Part shown: positions 8,389-18,676 of the stretch, piece after piece | How positions within the stretch are numbered: position 1 is the first letter of the stretch | Layout: each line of letters opens with the position of its first letter | Assembly (NCBI RefSeq): GCF_002797315.1 | Contig: NZ_KZ454936.1 | Span: 1,807,645 to 1,871,644 of the forward strand | Length of the DNA stretch: 64,000 bases | Source: Bacillus sp. FJAT-44742 | Lineage (GTDB): Bacteria; Bacillota; Bacilli; Bacillales; Marinococcaceae | Direction of reading: 5' to 3' | Position numbers and translations under genes: made by a program | The notes under the pieces: model-generated | The model's input: only the letters and a program-made list of their open reading frames with translations | Told to the model about the DNA's origin: nothing | Database searches by the model: none

Positions 8389-8829
8389 TTATAAAACCGT
8401 GTAAACTTTTAACGGCTTCAGCCACCCGAAGGTTTGTTTTTTGTAATTAATTGCAAAGATATAGTCGCTTAGCTGCTTGATGATATCAAATACTATCCAC
8501 TCTTTTTGGTAATCCCCGTCAGTTTCAAGGATCATAAACGTTGGAGTCACCGTAAGGGAAGCAGTTTCGTCGGTATTTTTAAACATTAAGCTTTGATCCT
8601 CTTTAACCGCTTTTCTAAACCCCTGGTCCTGAAACATTCCCTCCATGCTCAAAAGCCAATCTTCAATTGGAATCGGGGTAGTGACGTATTTTATTTGTTT
8701 TTCTAGTAATGGCTTTGCCCACTTATACGCTCTTTCATAGTCCTGGAACAGGCGATATAGTTTATCCTCAGATTGGTAGTATTGAACCGCCACTTCCTTT
8801 TCCATTAAGTATAGTACATAACGATTCAT
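8389..8829 (-). CDS. sirA: Sporulation inhibitor of replication SirA
   Basis: 146 aa, similar in length and in key segments to B. subtilis SirA (YneE): FQDYERAYKW, QIKYVTTPIPIEDW near the middle and the C-terminal FGWLKPLKV. SirA is made under Spo0A control at the start of sporulation and binds DnaA domain I to block new rounds of replication. It lies between yneF and tkt as in B. subtilis. Shine-Dalgarno CAGGAGGG is 9 nt before the ATG. Confidence 0.88.
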   Translation of the reverse strand: MNRYVLYLMEKEVAVQYYQSEDKLYRLFQDYERAYKWAKPLLEKQIKYVTTPIPIEDWLLSMEGMFQDQGFRKAVKEDQSLMFKNTDETASLTVTPTFMILETDGDYQKEWIVFDIIKQLSDYIFAINYKKQTFGWLKPLKVYTVL

Positions 8830-8950
8830 TGCCGTATCCCTCCTGGAATCTTTTTTTCATCATACAGGATAAAAAAAGCAAGGAGTGTCATTTTATGGTT
8901 TTAATCTACCATTCTTTTTGTCGAATGTAAAATTATTTCATTAATATTCA

Positions 8951-8994
8951 GAAAAAAGATAGAAGAAGCTCTCCAAAAGAGAGCTCCTTCTATC
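8951..8994 (-). terminator. Terminator after tkt
   Basis: GATAGAAGGAGCTCTC and GAGAGCTTCTTCTATC pair on the minus strand, then TTTTTT. It lies 9 bp after the tkt stop. Confidence 0.9.
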
Positions 8995-9002
8995 GTGTAT
9001 CA

Positions 9003-11003
9003 TTATCCTTGCAGTAATGCCTTTACTTTTGCTACAACATTCTCCACTGTAAACCCATATTCTTCAATAACTTTGTCTCCAGGCGCAGAAGCTCCAAAGC
9101 GATCAATGGTTAAGGTATCTCCTTTTAGGCCTACATATTTATGCCAGCCTTGAGAAGCAGCCATTTCGATACCGAGACGAATTTCTACGTCACTAGGAAG
9201 AATTTCTTCTTTATAATCCTTATTTTGCTCATCAAAGCGATCAAAGCTTGGCATGCTTATTACATTGACTTTAATTCCGTCTTTTTCAAGGGCGCTTTTA
9301 GCTTCGACAGCCAATGACACTTCAGACCCAGTAGCTAATAAAAGAGCATCAGGAGTTCCTTCTGTTTCAGCAATCACATAAGCTCCTTTTTTCACTCCTT
9401 CATAGGCTTTCTCTGCTGTTCCCTCTAGTGTTGGCAGTCCTTGTCTAGTCAAGATAAGAGAGGTTGGCTTGTTTTGGCTTTCAAGAGCCGCACGCCAGGC
9501 TGCCACTGTCTCATTGCCATCTGCAGGCCTGATTACAGAATGATTAGGAATTGCTCTTAATGCAGCAATTTGTTCAATCGGCTCGTGGGTTGGACCATCT
9601 TCACCCACTGCAATGCTATCGTGAGTAAATACATAGGTAGCCGGAATCTCCATAAGTGCACTTAAGCGAAGGGCAGGACGGAGGTAATCCGAAAAGACCA
9701 GGAACGTTGCAGAATAAGGTTTTACTCCGCCATGAAGAAGCAACCCATTGACTGCTGCCGCCATTGCAAACTCACGAACTCCAAACCAGACATTTCTTCC
9801 TTTGTAATTAAGTCGTGTGAAATCCTCTTCTTCTTTGACGAGAGTTTTGTTAGAGGATGCAAGGTCAGCTGACCCGCCGAAAAGGGCAGGAACTGCAGAA
9901 GATAGAGCCTGAATCGCTTCTCCAGAAGAAGCACGTGTTGCAAGCTTATCCTCGCCAGCCTTATAAACAGGAAGGTTACTGTCCCATCCATTTGGCAGCT
10001 CGCCTTTTACCGCTTGAGTAAATTGCTCAGCAAGTTCCGGGAATGCCTTCTGATACTTTTCAAACGATTTATTCCATTCAACTTCTTTCCCTGCTCCCTC
10101 AGCTTTCACGTTTGCATAAAATTCTGCTACCTCAGGCGGGATGTGAAAGTCGTTTTCAAATTCCCATTTGTACATTCCTTTAGTGGCAAGCACTTCTTCT
10201 GAGCCAAGAGGAGCACCATGAGCTGCGTTTGTTCCTCCTTTTTTAGGAGCACCAAAACCAATGGTGGTCTTTACTTCAATGAGTGTCGGACGCTCATCTT
10301 GTTTTCCTTCTTCAATGGCTTTCGTAATAGCATCTATGTCGTTGCCATCTTCTACTAGAATCGTATGCCAGCCATATGCTTCATAACGCTTTCTTACGTC
10401 CTCGGAGAACGATTTATTAAGATCCCCATCCAAGGAAATATCATTTGAATCATATAAAACCACCAGACGTCCAAGTTTCAAATGCCCTGCTAATGAGGCT
10501 GACTCACCGGATACACCTTCCATTAAGTCACCGTCACCGCATAGAGCATAGGTGTAATGATCAACAATTTCATGGCCCTCTTTGTTATAAGTCGCAGCTA
10601 AATGTCTTTCAGCCATGGCCATCCCCACTGCCATTGCGACTCCCTGACCCAATGGGCCTGTCGTTGCTTCCACACCAGGAGTGTGTCCGTATTCAGGGTG
10701 GCCTGGGGTCTTACTTCCCCATTGCCTGAAGTTTTTTAGTTCATCAAGAGACAGGTCATAACCTGTAAGGTGAAGCAGGCTGTATAAAAGCATAGACCCG
10801 TGTCCAGCAGATAATACAAAACGGTCCCGGTCAAACCATTCGGGGTTAGACGGATTGTGCTTCATTACTTTTGTCCACAAGGCAAAAGCCATAGGAGCCG
10901 CCCCCATAGGCAGACCAGGATGACCTGAATTTGCTTTCTCAATACTGTCAATAGATAGTGTACGAATGGTGTTTATCGCTAGCTGCTCAACATTAGTTGA
11001 CAT
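9003..11003 (-). CDS. tkt: Transketolase
   Basis: 666 aa, full length. The thiamine-diphosphate motif [19 protein letters not shown] is near residue 155, the N-terminal substrate-site segment [14 protein letters not shown] near residue 26, and the transketolase motif [12 protein letters not shown] near residue 466. It transfers two-carbon ketol units in the non-oxidative pentose phosphate pathway. It is flanked by sirA and ynzC as in B. subtilis and has its own terminator. Confidence 0.98.
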   Translation of the reverse strand: MSTNVEQLAINTIRTLSIDSIEKANSGHPGLPMGAAPMAFALWTKVMKHNPSNPEWFDRDRFVLSAGHGSMLLYSLLHLTGYDLSLDELKNFRQWGSKTPGHPEYGHTPGVEATTGPLGQGVAMAVGMAMAERHLAATYNKEGHEIVDHYTYALCGDGDLMEGVSGESASLAGHLKLGRLVVLYDSNDISLDGDLNKSFSEDVRKRYEAYGWHTILVEDGNDIDAITKAIEEGKQDERPTLIEVKTTIGFGAPKKGGTNAAHGAPLGSEEVLATKGMYKWEFENDFHIPPEVAEFYANVKAEGAGKEVEWNKSFEKYQKAFPELAEQFTQAVKGELPNGWDSNLPVYKAGEDKLATRASSGEAIQALSSAVPALFGGSADLASSNKTLVKEEEDFTRLNYKGRNVWFGVREFAMAAAVNGLLLHGGVKPYSATFLVFSDYLRPALRLSALMEIPATYVFTHDSIAVGEDGPTHEPIEQIAALRAIPNHSVIRPADGNETVAAWRAALESQNKPTSLILTRQGLPTLEGTAEKAYEGVKKGAYVIAETEGTPDALLLATGSEVSLAVEAKSALEKDGIKVNVISMPSFDRFDEQNKDYKEEILPSDVEIRLGIEMAASQGWHKYVGLKGDTLTIDRFGASAPGDKVIEEYGFTVENVVAKVKALLQG

Positions 11004-11142
11004 TCCTGAAATTCATCCTTTCTTCCTCTGTATATGTATTCCTGTTTTATGATATCCTTTCTGCTTGTTTTTAACAAGGCTAGAGAGACCTTAATCTTCC
11101 ACCTTGCCAAAAAAGAATCGGTATATTAATACTTAATAAAAA

Positions 11143-11170
11143 TAAAAAACCCTAGACAATTGTCTAAGGC
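11143..11170 (-). terminator. Terminator after ynzC
   Basis: CCTTAGACAATTGTCTAGGG is a near-perfect inverted repeat on the minus strand, followed by TTTTTTATTTTT. Confidence 0.88.
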
Positions 11171-11187
11171 TCTCTATATGTGATAAG

Positions 11188-11415
11188 TTACCTTCCGCTT
11201 TTCTTGGCTTCTTCAAGTTTTGCTGGCGTAACATCGTTGCCTTTTTCATCAACTACTTTCACTGATTGAAGCTGACTTTTAAAAGAAGAACGAAACTTAG
11301 CTAAATATTCATTTCTTAGCTTTTGTTGTTCAGCCTCTTCTGTTTCAGTTAGTCCTGTCGTCTTAGCTCGTTTCGCTAGTTCATTAATTCGAGCAATCTT
11401 ATCTTGGGATAACAT
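11188..11415 (-). CDS. ynzC: YnzC family protein (DUF896/UPF0291)
   Basis: 75 aa: a two-helix coiled N-terminal region ([32 protein letters not shown]) and a short basic C-terminal tail, diagnostic of the YnzC family. In B. subtilis it belongs to the yneA-yneB-ynzC SOS operon; the same order is kept here. Its function is not known. Confidence 0.95.
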   Translation of the reverse strand: MLSQDKIARINELAKRAKTTGLTETEEAEQQKLRNEYLAKFRSSFKSQLQSVKVVDEKGNDVTPAKLEEAKKSGR

Positions 11416-11549
11416 GACAGATGTAAGACCTCCCTATTTTTACCGAAATATATGTACATGGTAACGTATGAGTCAAGGTAAATGCAAATGTCCAGGCGTG
11501 TTGTTACATGACCTGACAAAGCTAATGCTTTGAAATAGAAAGACATTGT

Positions 11550-12230
<681 letters not shown>

Positions 12231-12294
12231 TTATCATACACCTGCTGTATCACGTACTATTATAACATTGTGTTCAATCATCGATCAAAACTGC

Positions 12295-12486
12295 CTATCT
12301 TTCCGGCAGGAAAGATAGAAGTGCAGTGTCACTGAGTTCTTCTTCAACGGCAGCCGCTGGAAGGTTCCCAGGCTCATCTACAGAGCTTTGAAATTGGACA
12401 GTAGTGACAAGAAGGATAATAGAAAGAATAAATAATAAAAGGATAAGCCATTCTTGTCCTGAAATTTGCTGAAACTTTCTTATCAT
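12295..12486 (-). CDS. yneA: YneA-like cell division suppressor, without LysM domain
   Basis: 63 aa from an ATG 5 nt after AAAGGTGA. An N-terminal segment is followed by one membrane helix (EWLILLLFILSIILLVTTV) and a short acidic extracellular stretch ending in LLSFLPER. Position (divergent from lexA, before yneB) and topology say YneA, which blocks septation during the SOS response. B. subtilis YneA is about 105 aa with a C-terminal LysM domain; none is present here, and the 76-bp gap to yneB is too short to hide one. SOS boxes lie upstream. Confidence 0.7.
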   Translation of the reverse strand: MIRKFQQISGQEWLILLLFILSIILLVTTVQFQSSVDEPGNLPAAAVEEELSDTALLSFLPER

Positions 12487-12505
12487 ATGAATCACCTTTT
12501 CATGA

Positions 12506-12517
12506 GAATGTATGTTC
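12506..12517. promoter_or_regulatory. SOS box upstream of yneA (one mismatch)
   Basis: GAATGTATGTTC differs from the GAAC-N4-GTTC LexA site at one position. It lies about 20 bp before the yneA start. Confidence 0.6.
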
Positions 12518-12540
12518 TTATTTAATGCTGATTATAACGA

Positions 12541-12552
12541 GAACTATTGTTC
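12541..12552. promoter_or_regulatory. SOS box between yneA and lexA (perfect core)
   Basis: GAACTATTGTTC matches the Bacillus LexA core GAAC-N4-GTTC exactly. It sits between the divergent starts and can serve both genes. Confidence 0.85.
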
Positions 12553-12567
12553 CCGTCAACAAAATTA

Positions 12568-12579
12568 GAACGAATGTTT
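12568..12579. promoter_or_regulatory. SOS box overlapping the lexA -35
   Basis: GAACGAATGTTTG fits CGAAC-N4-GTTYG apart from the first base. It touches the lexA -35. A weaker copy, GTACATATGTTT, follows at 12582-12593 in the promoter spacer. Confidence 0.75.
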
Positions 12580-12606
12580 GCGTACATATGTTTTCCATGG
12601 TATAAT
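12578..12606 (+). promoter_or_regulatory. lexA promoter
   Basis: TTGCGT and a perfect TATAAT (12601-12606) are separated by 17 bp. SOS boxes cover the -35 and the spacer, as expected for an autoregulated repressor. Confidence 0.7.
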
Positions 12607-12643
12607 TTGCTTAAATTCACAGAATAAAAAGAGGTGCGGAACT

Positions 12644-13270
12644 ATGAGTAAGTTGTCTACTAGGCAGCAGCAAATATTAGACTATATTAAAGACGAAGTC
12701 CGCCAAAAAGGGTACCCTCCTTCTGTTCGGGAAATTGGTGAAGCAGTCGGCCTGGCATCAAGCTCAACCGTGCACGGACACCTCTCCCGATTAGAGAAAA
12801 AAGGACTCATCCGCAGAGACCCTACCAAGCCGAGAGCAATTGAAGTTATTGAGCTTGAGCCTGAACAGCCTATCATTTCAGAAAGCAACGCGGTCTATGT
12901 GCCGGTGATCGGGAAAGTTACAGCAGGACAGCCTATTACAGCCATTGAAAATGTAGAAGAGTATATCCCTTTACCTGAACGTATGGTTTCAGAAGAGAAA
13001 GTATTCATTCTGACTATCCAGGGAGACAGTATGATAGAAGCGGGAATCTTTGATGGAGACCTGGTTATTGTCAGGCAGCAGCAAACAGCTGATAACGGAG
13101 ATATTATTGTAGCTATGACAGAAGAAGAGCACGAAGCTACGGTGAAAAGGTTCTATAAGGAAAAAGACTATATTCGATTGCAGCCGGAAAACAGTGCAAT
13201 GGATCCTATCATTCTTGACAGTTGCATCGTATTAGGAAAAGTGATCGGTGTATTCAGGACTATTCATTAA
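12644..13270 (+). CDS. lexA: SOS repressor LexA
   Basis: 208 aa. The N-terminal winged helix-turn-helix is [19 protein letters not shown] with [29 protein letters not shown]. The Ala-Gly cleavage site is in [10 protein letters not shown], the catalytic Ser in GDSMIEAGI and the catalytic Lys in [10 protein letters not shown]. LexA represses DNA-damage genes and cleaves itself when RecA filaments form. The start is the ATG 7 nt after GAGGTGCGG; the open frame reaches further upstream but through the promoter. It has four candidate SOS boxes in front and a strong terminator behind. Confidence 0.98.
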   Translation: MSKLSTRQQQILDYIKDEVRQKGYPPSVREIGEAVGLASSSTVHGHLSRLEKKGLIRRDPTKPRAIEVIELEPEQPIISESNAVYVPVIGKVTAGQPITAIENVEEYIPLPERMVSEEKVFILTIQGDSMIEAGIFDGDLVIVRQQQTADNGDIIVAMTEEEHEATVKRFYKEKDYIRLQPENSAMDPIILDSCIVLGKVIGVFRTIH

Positions 13271-13330
13271 GCTATTTTTTCTAGTATTCTATTAATAATA
13301 TCAAGCAAAGATATATCTTTTTTTGCAGAA

Positions 13331-13366
13331 ATGCCCCCGTCTTAGAAACAGACGGGGGCATTTTTG
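13331..13366 (+). terminator. Terminator after lexA
   Basis: ATGCCCCCGTCT and AGACGGGGGCAT pair around TAGAAAC and are followed by TTTTTG. Confidence 0.92.
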
Positions 13367-13399
13367 TTATTCTATTTTTTATAGTGAAAATGCTCACCT

Positions 13400-13500
13400 A
13401 TAGGGAGGGGGATGCAACGACTACAATATTGCACAATAAGCAGAGCTCATTGCTTTGAGCACGATGAATAAAAGTCATAGAGAGAACTGCCATTAATAAA
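13400..13500. repeat. Probable decayed copy of the composite intergenic repeat
   Basis: In the 390-bp gap between lexA and glnA, the stretch ACAATATTGCACAATAAGCAG with ATTGCTTTGAGCACGATG resembles the 3' half of the copy near 24.72 kb (ACTGCACAACTAAAGGC, TTGCTTTGAGTGCATG). The match is patchy. Nothing else is seen in this gap apart from the two terminators. Confidence 0.35.
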
Positions 13501-13616
13501 ACAAACATCCTGCCTGTCGATGTATTAATATGCTTATTTGATATTCCAACCGCAATATATCAACCTAGATGACAATTCACATCCCCATTAGAAGAGAGGA
13601 CTTTTCCTTTCATCAC

Positions 13617-13651
13617 TAAAAGACCCTTGATGCCTGAGGCACCAAGGGTCT
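13617..13651 (-). terminator. Terminator after glnA
   Basis: AGACCCTTG and CAAGGGTCT close a stem with an inner TGCC/GGCA pairing, followed by TTTTAG on the minus strand, 9 bp past the glnA stop. Confidence 0.82.
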
Positions 13652-13659
13652 GATAGGTA

Positions 13660-15012
13660 TTAATAAGTTTGGATATACTGCTCGCGCTCCCATGGGTGCA
13701 CTTGCGTACGGAACATATCCCACTCGATTTCTTTTGCTTCAACAAAGTGCTCAACTGCATGCTCGCCTAACGCTTTCACAAGCACTTCGTCTTTTTTAAG
13801 ATTATCAATAGCTTCTTTCAAGTTAGCTGGAAGATCTTTAATTCCTTCTTCCACACGCTCTTCTTTATCCATTACATAGATATTGCGGTCTGTAGGCTCT
13901 GGAGATTGGCCTTTCTTTTTGATTCCGTCAAGACCGGAAGCAAGAAGGGCAGCCATAGCCAAATATGGGTTAGCAGCCGGGTCTGGACTGCGGACTTCAA
14001 TACGAGTGCTCATTCCGCGAGAAGATGGAATACGAACAAGCGGACTGCGGTTTCTCATTGACCAAGCTACGTATACTGGAGCTTCGTATCCAGGTACAAG
14101 ACGCTTATAAGAGTTAACAATTGGGTTCGTTACTGCAGTAAACGCTTGAGCATGATCCAGGATGCCAGATAGGAATTGCATGGCAGTTTCGCTCAATTGA
14201 GTTTCATTATTTGGCTCATAGAATACATTCCCGTCTTCGTTAAACAAAGACATGTTACAATGCATTCCGGAACCGTTCACGCCAAACAATGGTTTTGGCA
14301 TAAATGTTGCGTGTAAACCGTGCTTTCTGGCAATAGTCTTTACAACAAGCTTAAAGGTCTGGATATTGTCACAAGCAGTTACAGCATCAGCATATTTAAA
14401 GTCAATTTCGTGCTGGCCAGGAGCTACCTCATGGTGGGAAGCTTCGATGTCAAAGCCCATGTCTTCAAGTTCAAGCACGATGTCACGACGGGCATTTTCA
14501 CCAAGATCTGTTGGAGCAAGATCGAAATATCCGCCTTTATCGTTTAGTTCCATAGTCGGCTCGCCTTTTTCATCATTTTTGAAAAGGAAAAACTCAGGCT
14601 CAGGACCAATATTAAAGGCTGTGTACCCCATATCTTTTGCTTCCTGCAATACACGCTTTAAGATCCCGCGAGGATCCCCTTCAAATGGTGTTGGCTCTTC
14701 TCCAGGTGCTCCCGGCTCATAAATGTCGCAAATCAAACGAGCAACTTTCCCTTTTTCTGGAGTCCAAGGGAATACGACCCACGTATCAAGCTCTGGATAT
14801 AAGTACATGTCTGATTCTTCAATGCGGACGAACCCTTCAATGGAAGACCCGTCAAACATCATTTGATTATCCAATGCTTTTGTAAGCTGATCATAAGGAA
14901 TTTCTACGTTTTTGATAACTCCTTGCAAATCAGTAAATTGTAAACGGATGAATTTGATATTTTCTTCTTCTGCAATTCTCAAAATATCCTCTTTTGTGTA
15001 CTTGCTGCCCAT
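13660..15012 (-). CDS. glnA: Glutamine synthetase, type I
   Basis: 450 aa, starting at the ATG 7 nt after AGAGGAGCC. Recognisable GS segments: [22 protein letters not shown]-like signature at residues 50-70, the metal-site segment GPEPEFFLF, the ammonia/glutamate segment [28 protein letters not shown], and [24 protein letters not shown] with the catalytic Arg residues. It makes glutamine from glutamate, ammonia and ATP. It follows glnR as in all bacilli; the pair is repressed by GlnR, and feedback-inhibited GS itself activates GlnR and sequesters TnrA in this group. Confidence 0.98.
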   Translation of the reverse strand: MGSKYTKEDILRIAEEENIKFIRLQFTDLQGVIKNVEIPYDQLTKALDNQMMFDGSSIEGFVRIEESDMYLYPELDTWVVFPWTPEKGKVARLICDIYEPGAPGEEPTPFEGDPRGILKRVLQEAKDMGYTAFNIGPEPEFFLFKNDEKGEPTMELNDKGGYFDLAPTDLGENARRDIVLELEDMGFDIEASHHEVAPGQHEIDFKYADAVTACDNIQTFKLVVKTIARKHGLHATFMPKPLFGVNGSGMHCNMSLFNEDGNVFYEPNNETQLSETAMQFLSGILDHAQAFTAVTNPIVNSYKRLVPGYEAPVYVAWSMRNRSPLVRIPSSRGMSTRIEVRSPDPAANPYLAMAALLASGLDGIKKKGQSPEPTDRNIYVMDKEERVEEGIKDLPANLKEAIDNLKKDEVLVKALGEHAVEHFVEAKEIEWDMFRTQVHPWEREQYIQTY

Positions 15013-15096
15013 GTTAACTGGCTCCTCTCTAAGTATGTTATCTAATAAAACTTTTGCAGCTCCATTATGTAAGGAGAACAAAAGGTCTTCCCCTTA

Positions 15097-15492
15097 TTAA
15101 TTGAAAAAGCGGGACAACTGCCCCTGGATCATTGATGGCTTCCCATGTTTTCCAGCCATCATCACTTCATTTTTCAAATGGCGTCGTAATTCTTTCTGAG
15201 AAATCTCTGTTTTCGGTGCAAGAGCTGGATTTTCTTTACTGCTTTCTTGTGCTCTAAGTTCAAAAATTTCTTTAATACCTGAAATGTTAATGCCTCTTTC
15301 AATCAAGCTCTTTATTTCCAAGAGACGATCCACATCATTAAAGGAAAACAACCTCTGATTACCGCTTGTCCTGGCTGGGTGAATAAGTGAATGTTCTTCG
15401 TAATACCTGATTTGCCTGGCGGATAATTCAGTGAGCTGCTTTACTATGCTAATCGGGAACAGAGGCATATTGCGGCGAACGTGATCATTCAT
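15097..15492 (-). CDS. glnR: Nitrogen repressor GlnR (MerR family)
   Basis: 131 aa: MerR-type winged helix (PLFPISIVKQLTELSARQIRYYEEHSLIHPARTSGNQRLFSFNDVDRLLEIKSLIERGINISGIKEIF), then a short C-terminal tail that in GlnR senses feedback-inhibited glutamine synthetase. It represses glnRA under nitrogen excess. The ATG is 7 nt after AAGGGGGA. A perfect GlnR/TnrA box and a sigma-A promoter lie in front. The gap to glnA is 84 bp. Confidence 0.96.
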   Translation of the reverse strand: MNDHVRRNMPLFPISIVKQLTELSARQIRYYEEHSLIHPARTSGNQRLFSFNDVDRLLEIKSLIERGINISGIKEIFELRAQESSKENPALAPKTEISQKELRRHLKNEVMMAGKHGKPSMIQGQLSRFFN

Positions 15493-15524
15493 ATTTCCGT
15501 CCCCCTTTCCCTTGATTTAACTAT

Positions 15525-15553
15525 ATCATACATCATGTCAGCTTTGCCGTCAA
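15525..15553 (-). promoter_or_regulatory. glnRA promoter
   Basis: On the minus strand TTGACG (15553-15548) and TATGAT (15530-15525) are 17 bp apart. The -35 lies next to the GlnR box; a second half-site (TGACA) lies in the spacer. Confidence 0.78.
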
Positions 15554-15557
15554 CACA

Positions 15558-15574
15558 TGTTACCTTTTTTTACA
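15558..15574. promoter_or_regulatory. GlnR/TnrA operator
   Basis: TGTTACCTTTTTTTACA fits TGTNA-N7-TNACA at every fixed position. It is immediately upstream of the glnRA -35. Confidence 0.88.
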
Positions 15575-15611
15575 TCAGATTTTTCAGACAGATTATCCCT
15601 TGCCAAATAGA

Positions 15612-16868
15612 CTATATCATATTCTTTTTTATCAATTCATCAAGGGCCAGCATGACTGCTGTTTTGACATGAGTATACGTCAGCCCGCCTTGCACAAATG
15701 CAGTATAGGGAGGACGGATGGGTCCGTCCGCAGACAGCTCAATGCTTGCTCCTTGAATAAAAGTGCCCGCTGCCATAATAACTTCATCCTCATAACCAGG
15801 CATCGGACTAGGCATAGGTACAACCTTAGCATCTACAGGAGAGGCTCCTTGGATTGCCTGGCAAAATGAAATCATTCTTTCTTTGTCCTCAAACTGTACC
15901 GCCTGGATCAAATCTGTTCTTTTCTCTTGAGAGGAAGGGGTTGTAGTTAAACCAGCTTCTTCAAGTAAAGCAGCTGTGAAAAAGGCTCCTTTTAAAGACT
16001 GGGCAACAGTATGGGGGGCCATAAAAAACCCCTGGTACATTTCTAGGAGCATGGATAACGTTGCCCCGCCTTCTCTTCCGATCCCTGGTGCTGAAAGTCT
16101 TCCGGCAGCCTGATCTACCAGCCTTTTCCTTCCAGCAATATAGCCTCCTGTTTTTGCAAGGCCTCCACCTGGATTTTTTATTAAGGAACCTGCCATTAAA
16201 TCAACACCGACATGACCTGGCTCTGTTTCTTCCACAAATTCACCGTAACAGTTATCAACGAATACAATAGCTTCAGGATTAACTTCCTTAACAAAGTGAG
16301 TCATGTTTTTTATTTCTTCTATTTTAAAAGAAGGACGTGTGTCATATCCTCGGGACCTTTGAATAGCGACTACCTTTGTTTTTTTCGTTATGGCTTTGCT
16401 GACAGCTGGGTAATCTACATTCCCTTCTTTTGTTAAAGGGACTATGGTACACGCAATACCATAATCCTTTAAAGAGCCTGGTTCATTTTCCGTTAATCCA
16501 ATGACCTGCTGCAGGGTGTCGTAAGGAGTCCCTGTTATGTATACCAGCTCTTCCCCAGGCCGGAGGCTGCCAAACAGCGCAGTGGCTATCGCATGAGTCC
16601 CGGAGATAAATTGATGCCTTACTAATGCGTCTTCTGTTCCGAAGGCTCTGGCATAAACCTTGTCCAATGTTTCCCTGCCAGCGTCGTCATATCCATATCC
16701 TGTCGAAGGATTGAAGTGAAAAGCCGAAACTCCCTCTTCCTTATAGATCGTTAGCAAACGCCCTTGATTATATTCTTCTATTTTTTCTACTTCTTTATGC
16801 TGTTTCTCTATTTTTTTTTCCGCTAGTTCAGCTAGTTTTTTTATCTTGTCACTATAATGACTGGTCAT
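15612..16868 (-). CDS. ynbB: PLP-dependent Met gamma-lyase-like protein (YnbB family)
   Basis: 418 aa. Fold-type I PLP enzyme with the segments GTEDALVRHQFISGTHAIATALFG (phosphate-binding turn) and IVFVDNCYGEFVEE (Asp that pairs with the pyridine ring). The putative PLP Lys lies in LMAGSLIKNPGGGLAKTGGYIAG, which is diagnostic of the 'aluminium resistance'/methionine gamma-lyase-like YnbB family. True substrate is not established. It sits between hflX and glnR as in B. subtilis. Only a weak Shine-Dalgarno (TAGGAACC) precedes the ATG. Confidence 0.88.
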   Translation of the reverse strand: MTSHYSDKIKKLAELAEKKIEKQHKEVEKIEEYNQGRLLTIYKEEGVSAFHFNPSTGYGYDDAGRETLDKVYARAFGTEDALVRHQFISGTHAIATALFGSLRPGEELVYITGTPYDTLQQVIGLTENEPGSLKDYGIACTIVPLTKEGNVDYPAVSKAITKKTKVVAIQRSRGYDTRPSFKIEEIKNMTHFVKEVNPEAIVFVDNCYGEFVEETEPGHVGVDLMAGSLIKNPGGGLAKTGGYIAGRKRLVDQAAGRLSAPGIGREGGATLSMLLEMYQGFFMAPHTVAQSLKGAFFTAALLEEAGLTTTPSSQEKRTDLIQAVQFEDKERMISFCQAIQGASPVDAKVVPMPSPMPGYEDEVIMAAGTFIQGASIELSADGPIRPPYTAFVQGGLTYTHVKTAVMLALDELIKKNMI

Positions 16869-16973
16869 CTGTGGTTCCTACTTTCTGATTGTTAAGCTTA
16901 TATCGTAACTTTTACTCGTTAACGAAGACGAATACTCCTCGTAGACCCTCATGTTTCCCTTGTTTATCCTCGT

Positions 16974-18221
16974 TCACATCATATATTTTGAAATCTCCCC
17001 GTGAATGGGGTGGTCTTCTTTTACATAGCCTTTTACATAAAACGTTTCTTCTTCCTCAGATAGAGTTTCTTCGCTCACTAACGTGTCTTTTTTAAGGGAA
17101 GACACAAGCTTACCATTCTTAAGTGGCACCCTTACATGGTAAAAGACCATGGCTTCTTTTAGAACTTCTTCCATTTTCTCTTTTAATTTTTCTATATCTA
17201 TATGCTCGAATGCAGAAATTAAGATAGAAGAGCTGTCTGCTGGAGGCAAAGGTATTTCTTTATTACGCTGGTCTTCTTTATTAAATACTGTAAGGACAGG
17301 AAGGTGGCTTACTTCAAGTTCCTGAAGAAGCTTGTCTACTGTTTCCATTTGTGAAGAAGCTGATGCGTCTGACGAATCGACTACATGAAGAAGAACGTCT
17401 GCTTCTTTCACTTCTTCCAGTGTAGAACGAAATGCAGCTACCAATGTGGTCGGAAGATCCTGAATAAAGCCAACCGTATCACTTAACAGAACGTTATATC
17501 CGGAAGGAAGTTTCATTTGTCTTGTTAAAGGGTCAAGAGTGGCAAACAGCAAATCTTCTTCAAAAGCCTGAGAGTTTGTCAACTTATTTAATAACGTTGA
17601 CTTCCCTGCATTGGTGTAACCAACCAATGAAAATTGAATGACACTGTTTCTTTTTCGCTGCTTACGGTAGCTTGTTCTCTGGGAACTAATTTGAGCAAGT
17701 TGTTTTTTAAGATCATCCATTCTTTTTTGAATGTGGCGACGATCAGTTTCTAATTTTGTTTCTCCGGGACCTCTTGTTCCTATCCCTCCTCCAAGCCTGG
17801 AGAGGGAAGCCCCCTGTCCTGTTAATCTCGGCAGGAGATAACTAAGCTGTGCCAGCTCCACTTGTATCTTACCTTCTTTTGTTTGAGCTCGTTTTGCAAA
17901 GATATCAAGGATTAACTGAGTTCGGTCTATCACAAAAGCATCAATCATTCTTGACAAATTTCTGATTTGGCTTCCAGTCAATTCATCATTAAAAACGACA
18001 ATGTCAGCTTCTATCTCTTCCACCAGCTGGGAAAGTTCCTCCACCTTCCCTTTACCAATATAGGTGGAGGACTCCAGCTTGTGGCGAGCCTGGATCAGGG
18101 AAGCGGCTACAATTCCATCTGCTGTTTTGACCAGGGAAGCTAGTTCATCAAGCGAAGATTGAAACCTTTCTTCATCTTCATCTTGCAGCCGGCATCCAAC
18201 TATGATTATTTTTTGTTCCAT
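16974..18221 (-). CDS. hflX: Ribosome-associated GTPase HflX
   Basis: 415 aa. An N-terminal HflX domain with GKGKVEELSQLVEEIEADIVVFNDELTGSQIRNL is followed by the RGPGETKLETDRRHI linker helix region. The G domain has G1 GYTNAGKST, G3 DTVGFIQDLP and G4 NKED. HflX splits stalled or stress-inactivated 70S ribosomes. It lies directly downstream of the 3' half of spoVK, the position it holds next to intact spoVK in B. subtilis (ynbA). Confidence 0.96.
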   Translation of the reverse strand: MEQKIIIVGCRLQDEDEERFQSSLDELASLVKTADGIVAASLIQARHKLESSTYIGKGKVEELSQLVEEIEADIVVFNDELTGSQIRNLSRMIDAFVIDRTQLILDIFAKRAQTKEGKIQVELAQLSYLLPRLTGQGASLSRLGGGIGTRGPGETKLETDRRHIQKRMDDLKKQLAQISSQRTSYRKQRKRNSVIQFSLVGYTNAGKSTLLNKLTNSQAFEEDLLFATLDPLTRQMKLPSGYNVLLSDTVGFIQDLPTTLVAAFRSTLEEVKEADVLLHVVDSSDASASSQMETVDKLLQELEVSHLPVLTVFNKEDQRNKEIPLPPADSSSILISAFEHIDIEKLKEKMEEVLKEAMVFYHVRVPLKNGKLVSSLKKDTLVSEETLSEEEETFYVKGYVKEDHPIHGEISKYMM

Positions 18222-18247
18222 TGCTATCCCAACCTTCTGTATACAAA

Positions 18248-18661
18248 CTATAATCCAGATTCTATCTCATCTACATTAAAATCTTCGGCTTCTAACCTGA
18301 GAAGAGAAGCCCTGTCTTTATCTTTTCTCTGCTTCATAACCCGAACGGCATGCATCCTGATGGCTTTTTCAACACAGTTTCGTACATATCGGCCGTTGCT
18401 GAAATGACGAACCCCCTGCCGCCCTGTTTTTTCAAAATGCAGTTTCATTTTATATAATGCTTCCCGGCTGCACTCATATTCTCTTTCTTTCACCATCATT
18501 TCAAGGAGTGTTAAAAGCTCATGTTGAGAAAAATCCTTAAAAGTTAAAGACGTTGGAAAGCGAGACGGCAATCCGGGGTTTAACGACAGAAAATGATCCA
18601 TTTCCCTTGGGTATCCGGCGAGAATTAAAACAAACTCATGCTGCTGGTCTTCCATAGCTTT
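18248..18661 (-). CDS. spoVK: SpoVK, 3' segment of a split gene (137 codons)
   Basis: Encodes the C-terminal part of the AAA+ sporulation protein SpoVK: KAMEDQQHEFVLILAGYPREMDHFLSLNPGLPSRFPTSLTF holds sensor 1 and the arginine-finger segment (NPGLPSRFP), then the lid domain with FSNGRYVRNCVEKAIRMHAVR. There is no start codon with a ribosome site; the frame opens only at a GTG created at the element junction. The missing 5' part lies on the same strand at 39118-39657. In B. subtilis spoVK is a mother-cell gene needed for spore maturation. Joined at the shared AA, the two parts make a 317-aa protein against about 322 aa in B. subtilis. Confidence 0.92.
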   Translation of the reverse strand, partial: KAMEDQQHEFVLILAGYPREMDHFLSLNPGLPSRFPTSLTFKDFSQHELLTLLEMMVKEREYECSREALYKMKLHFEKTGRQGVRHFSNGRYVRNCVEKAIRMHAVRVMKQRKDKDRASLLRLEAEDFNVDEIESGL

Positions 18662-18667
18662 CACTAT
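18654..18667 (-). other. Left attachment site of the spoVK element
   Basis: Minus-strand ATAGTG-AA-AGCTAT: the left half belongs to the element and the right half to spoVK. The site at 39110-39123 reads TTAGTT-AA-CACTAT, with gene and element halves exchanged. Exchange at AA yields attB TTAGTT-AA-AGCTAT (imperfect dyad, in frame) and attP ATAGTG-AA-CACTAT (perfect dyad). Exchange a few bases to the left (TAGT) would give the same protein, so the exact dinucleotide is inferred. Confidence 0.75.
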
Positions 18668-18676
18668 GGAAGGACT

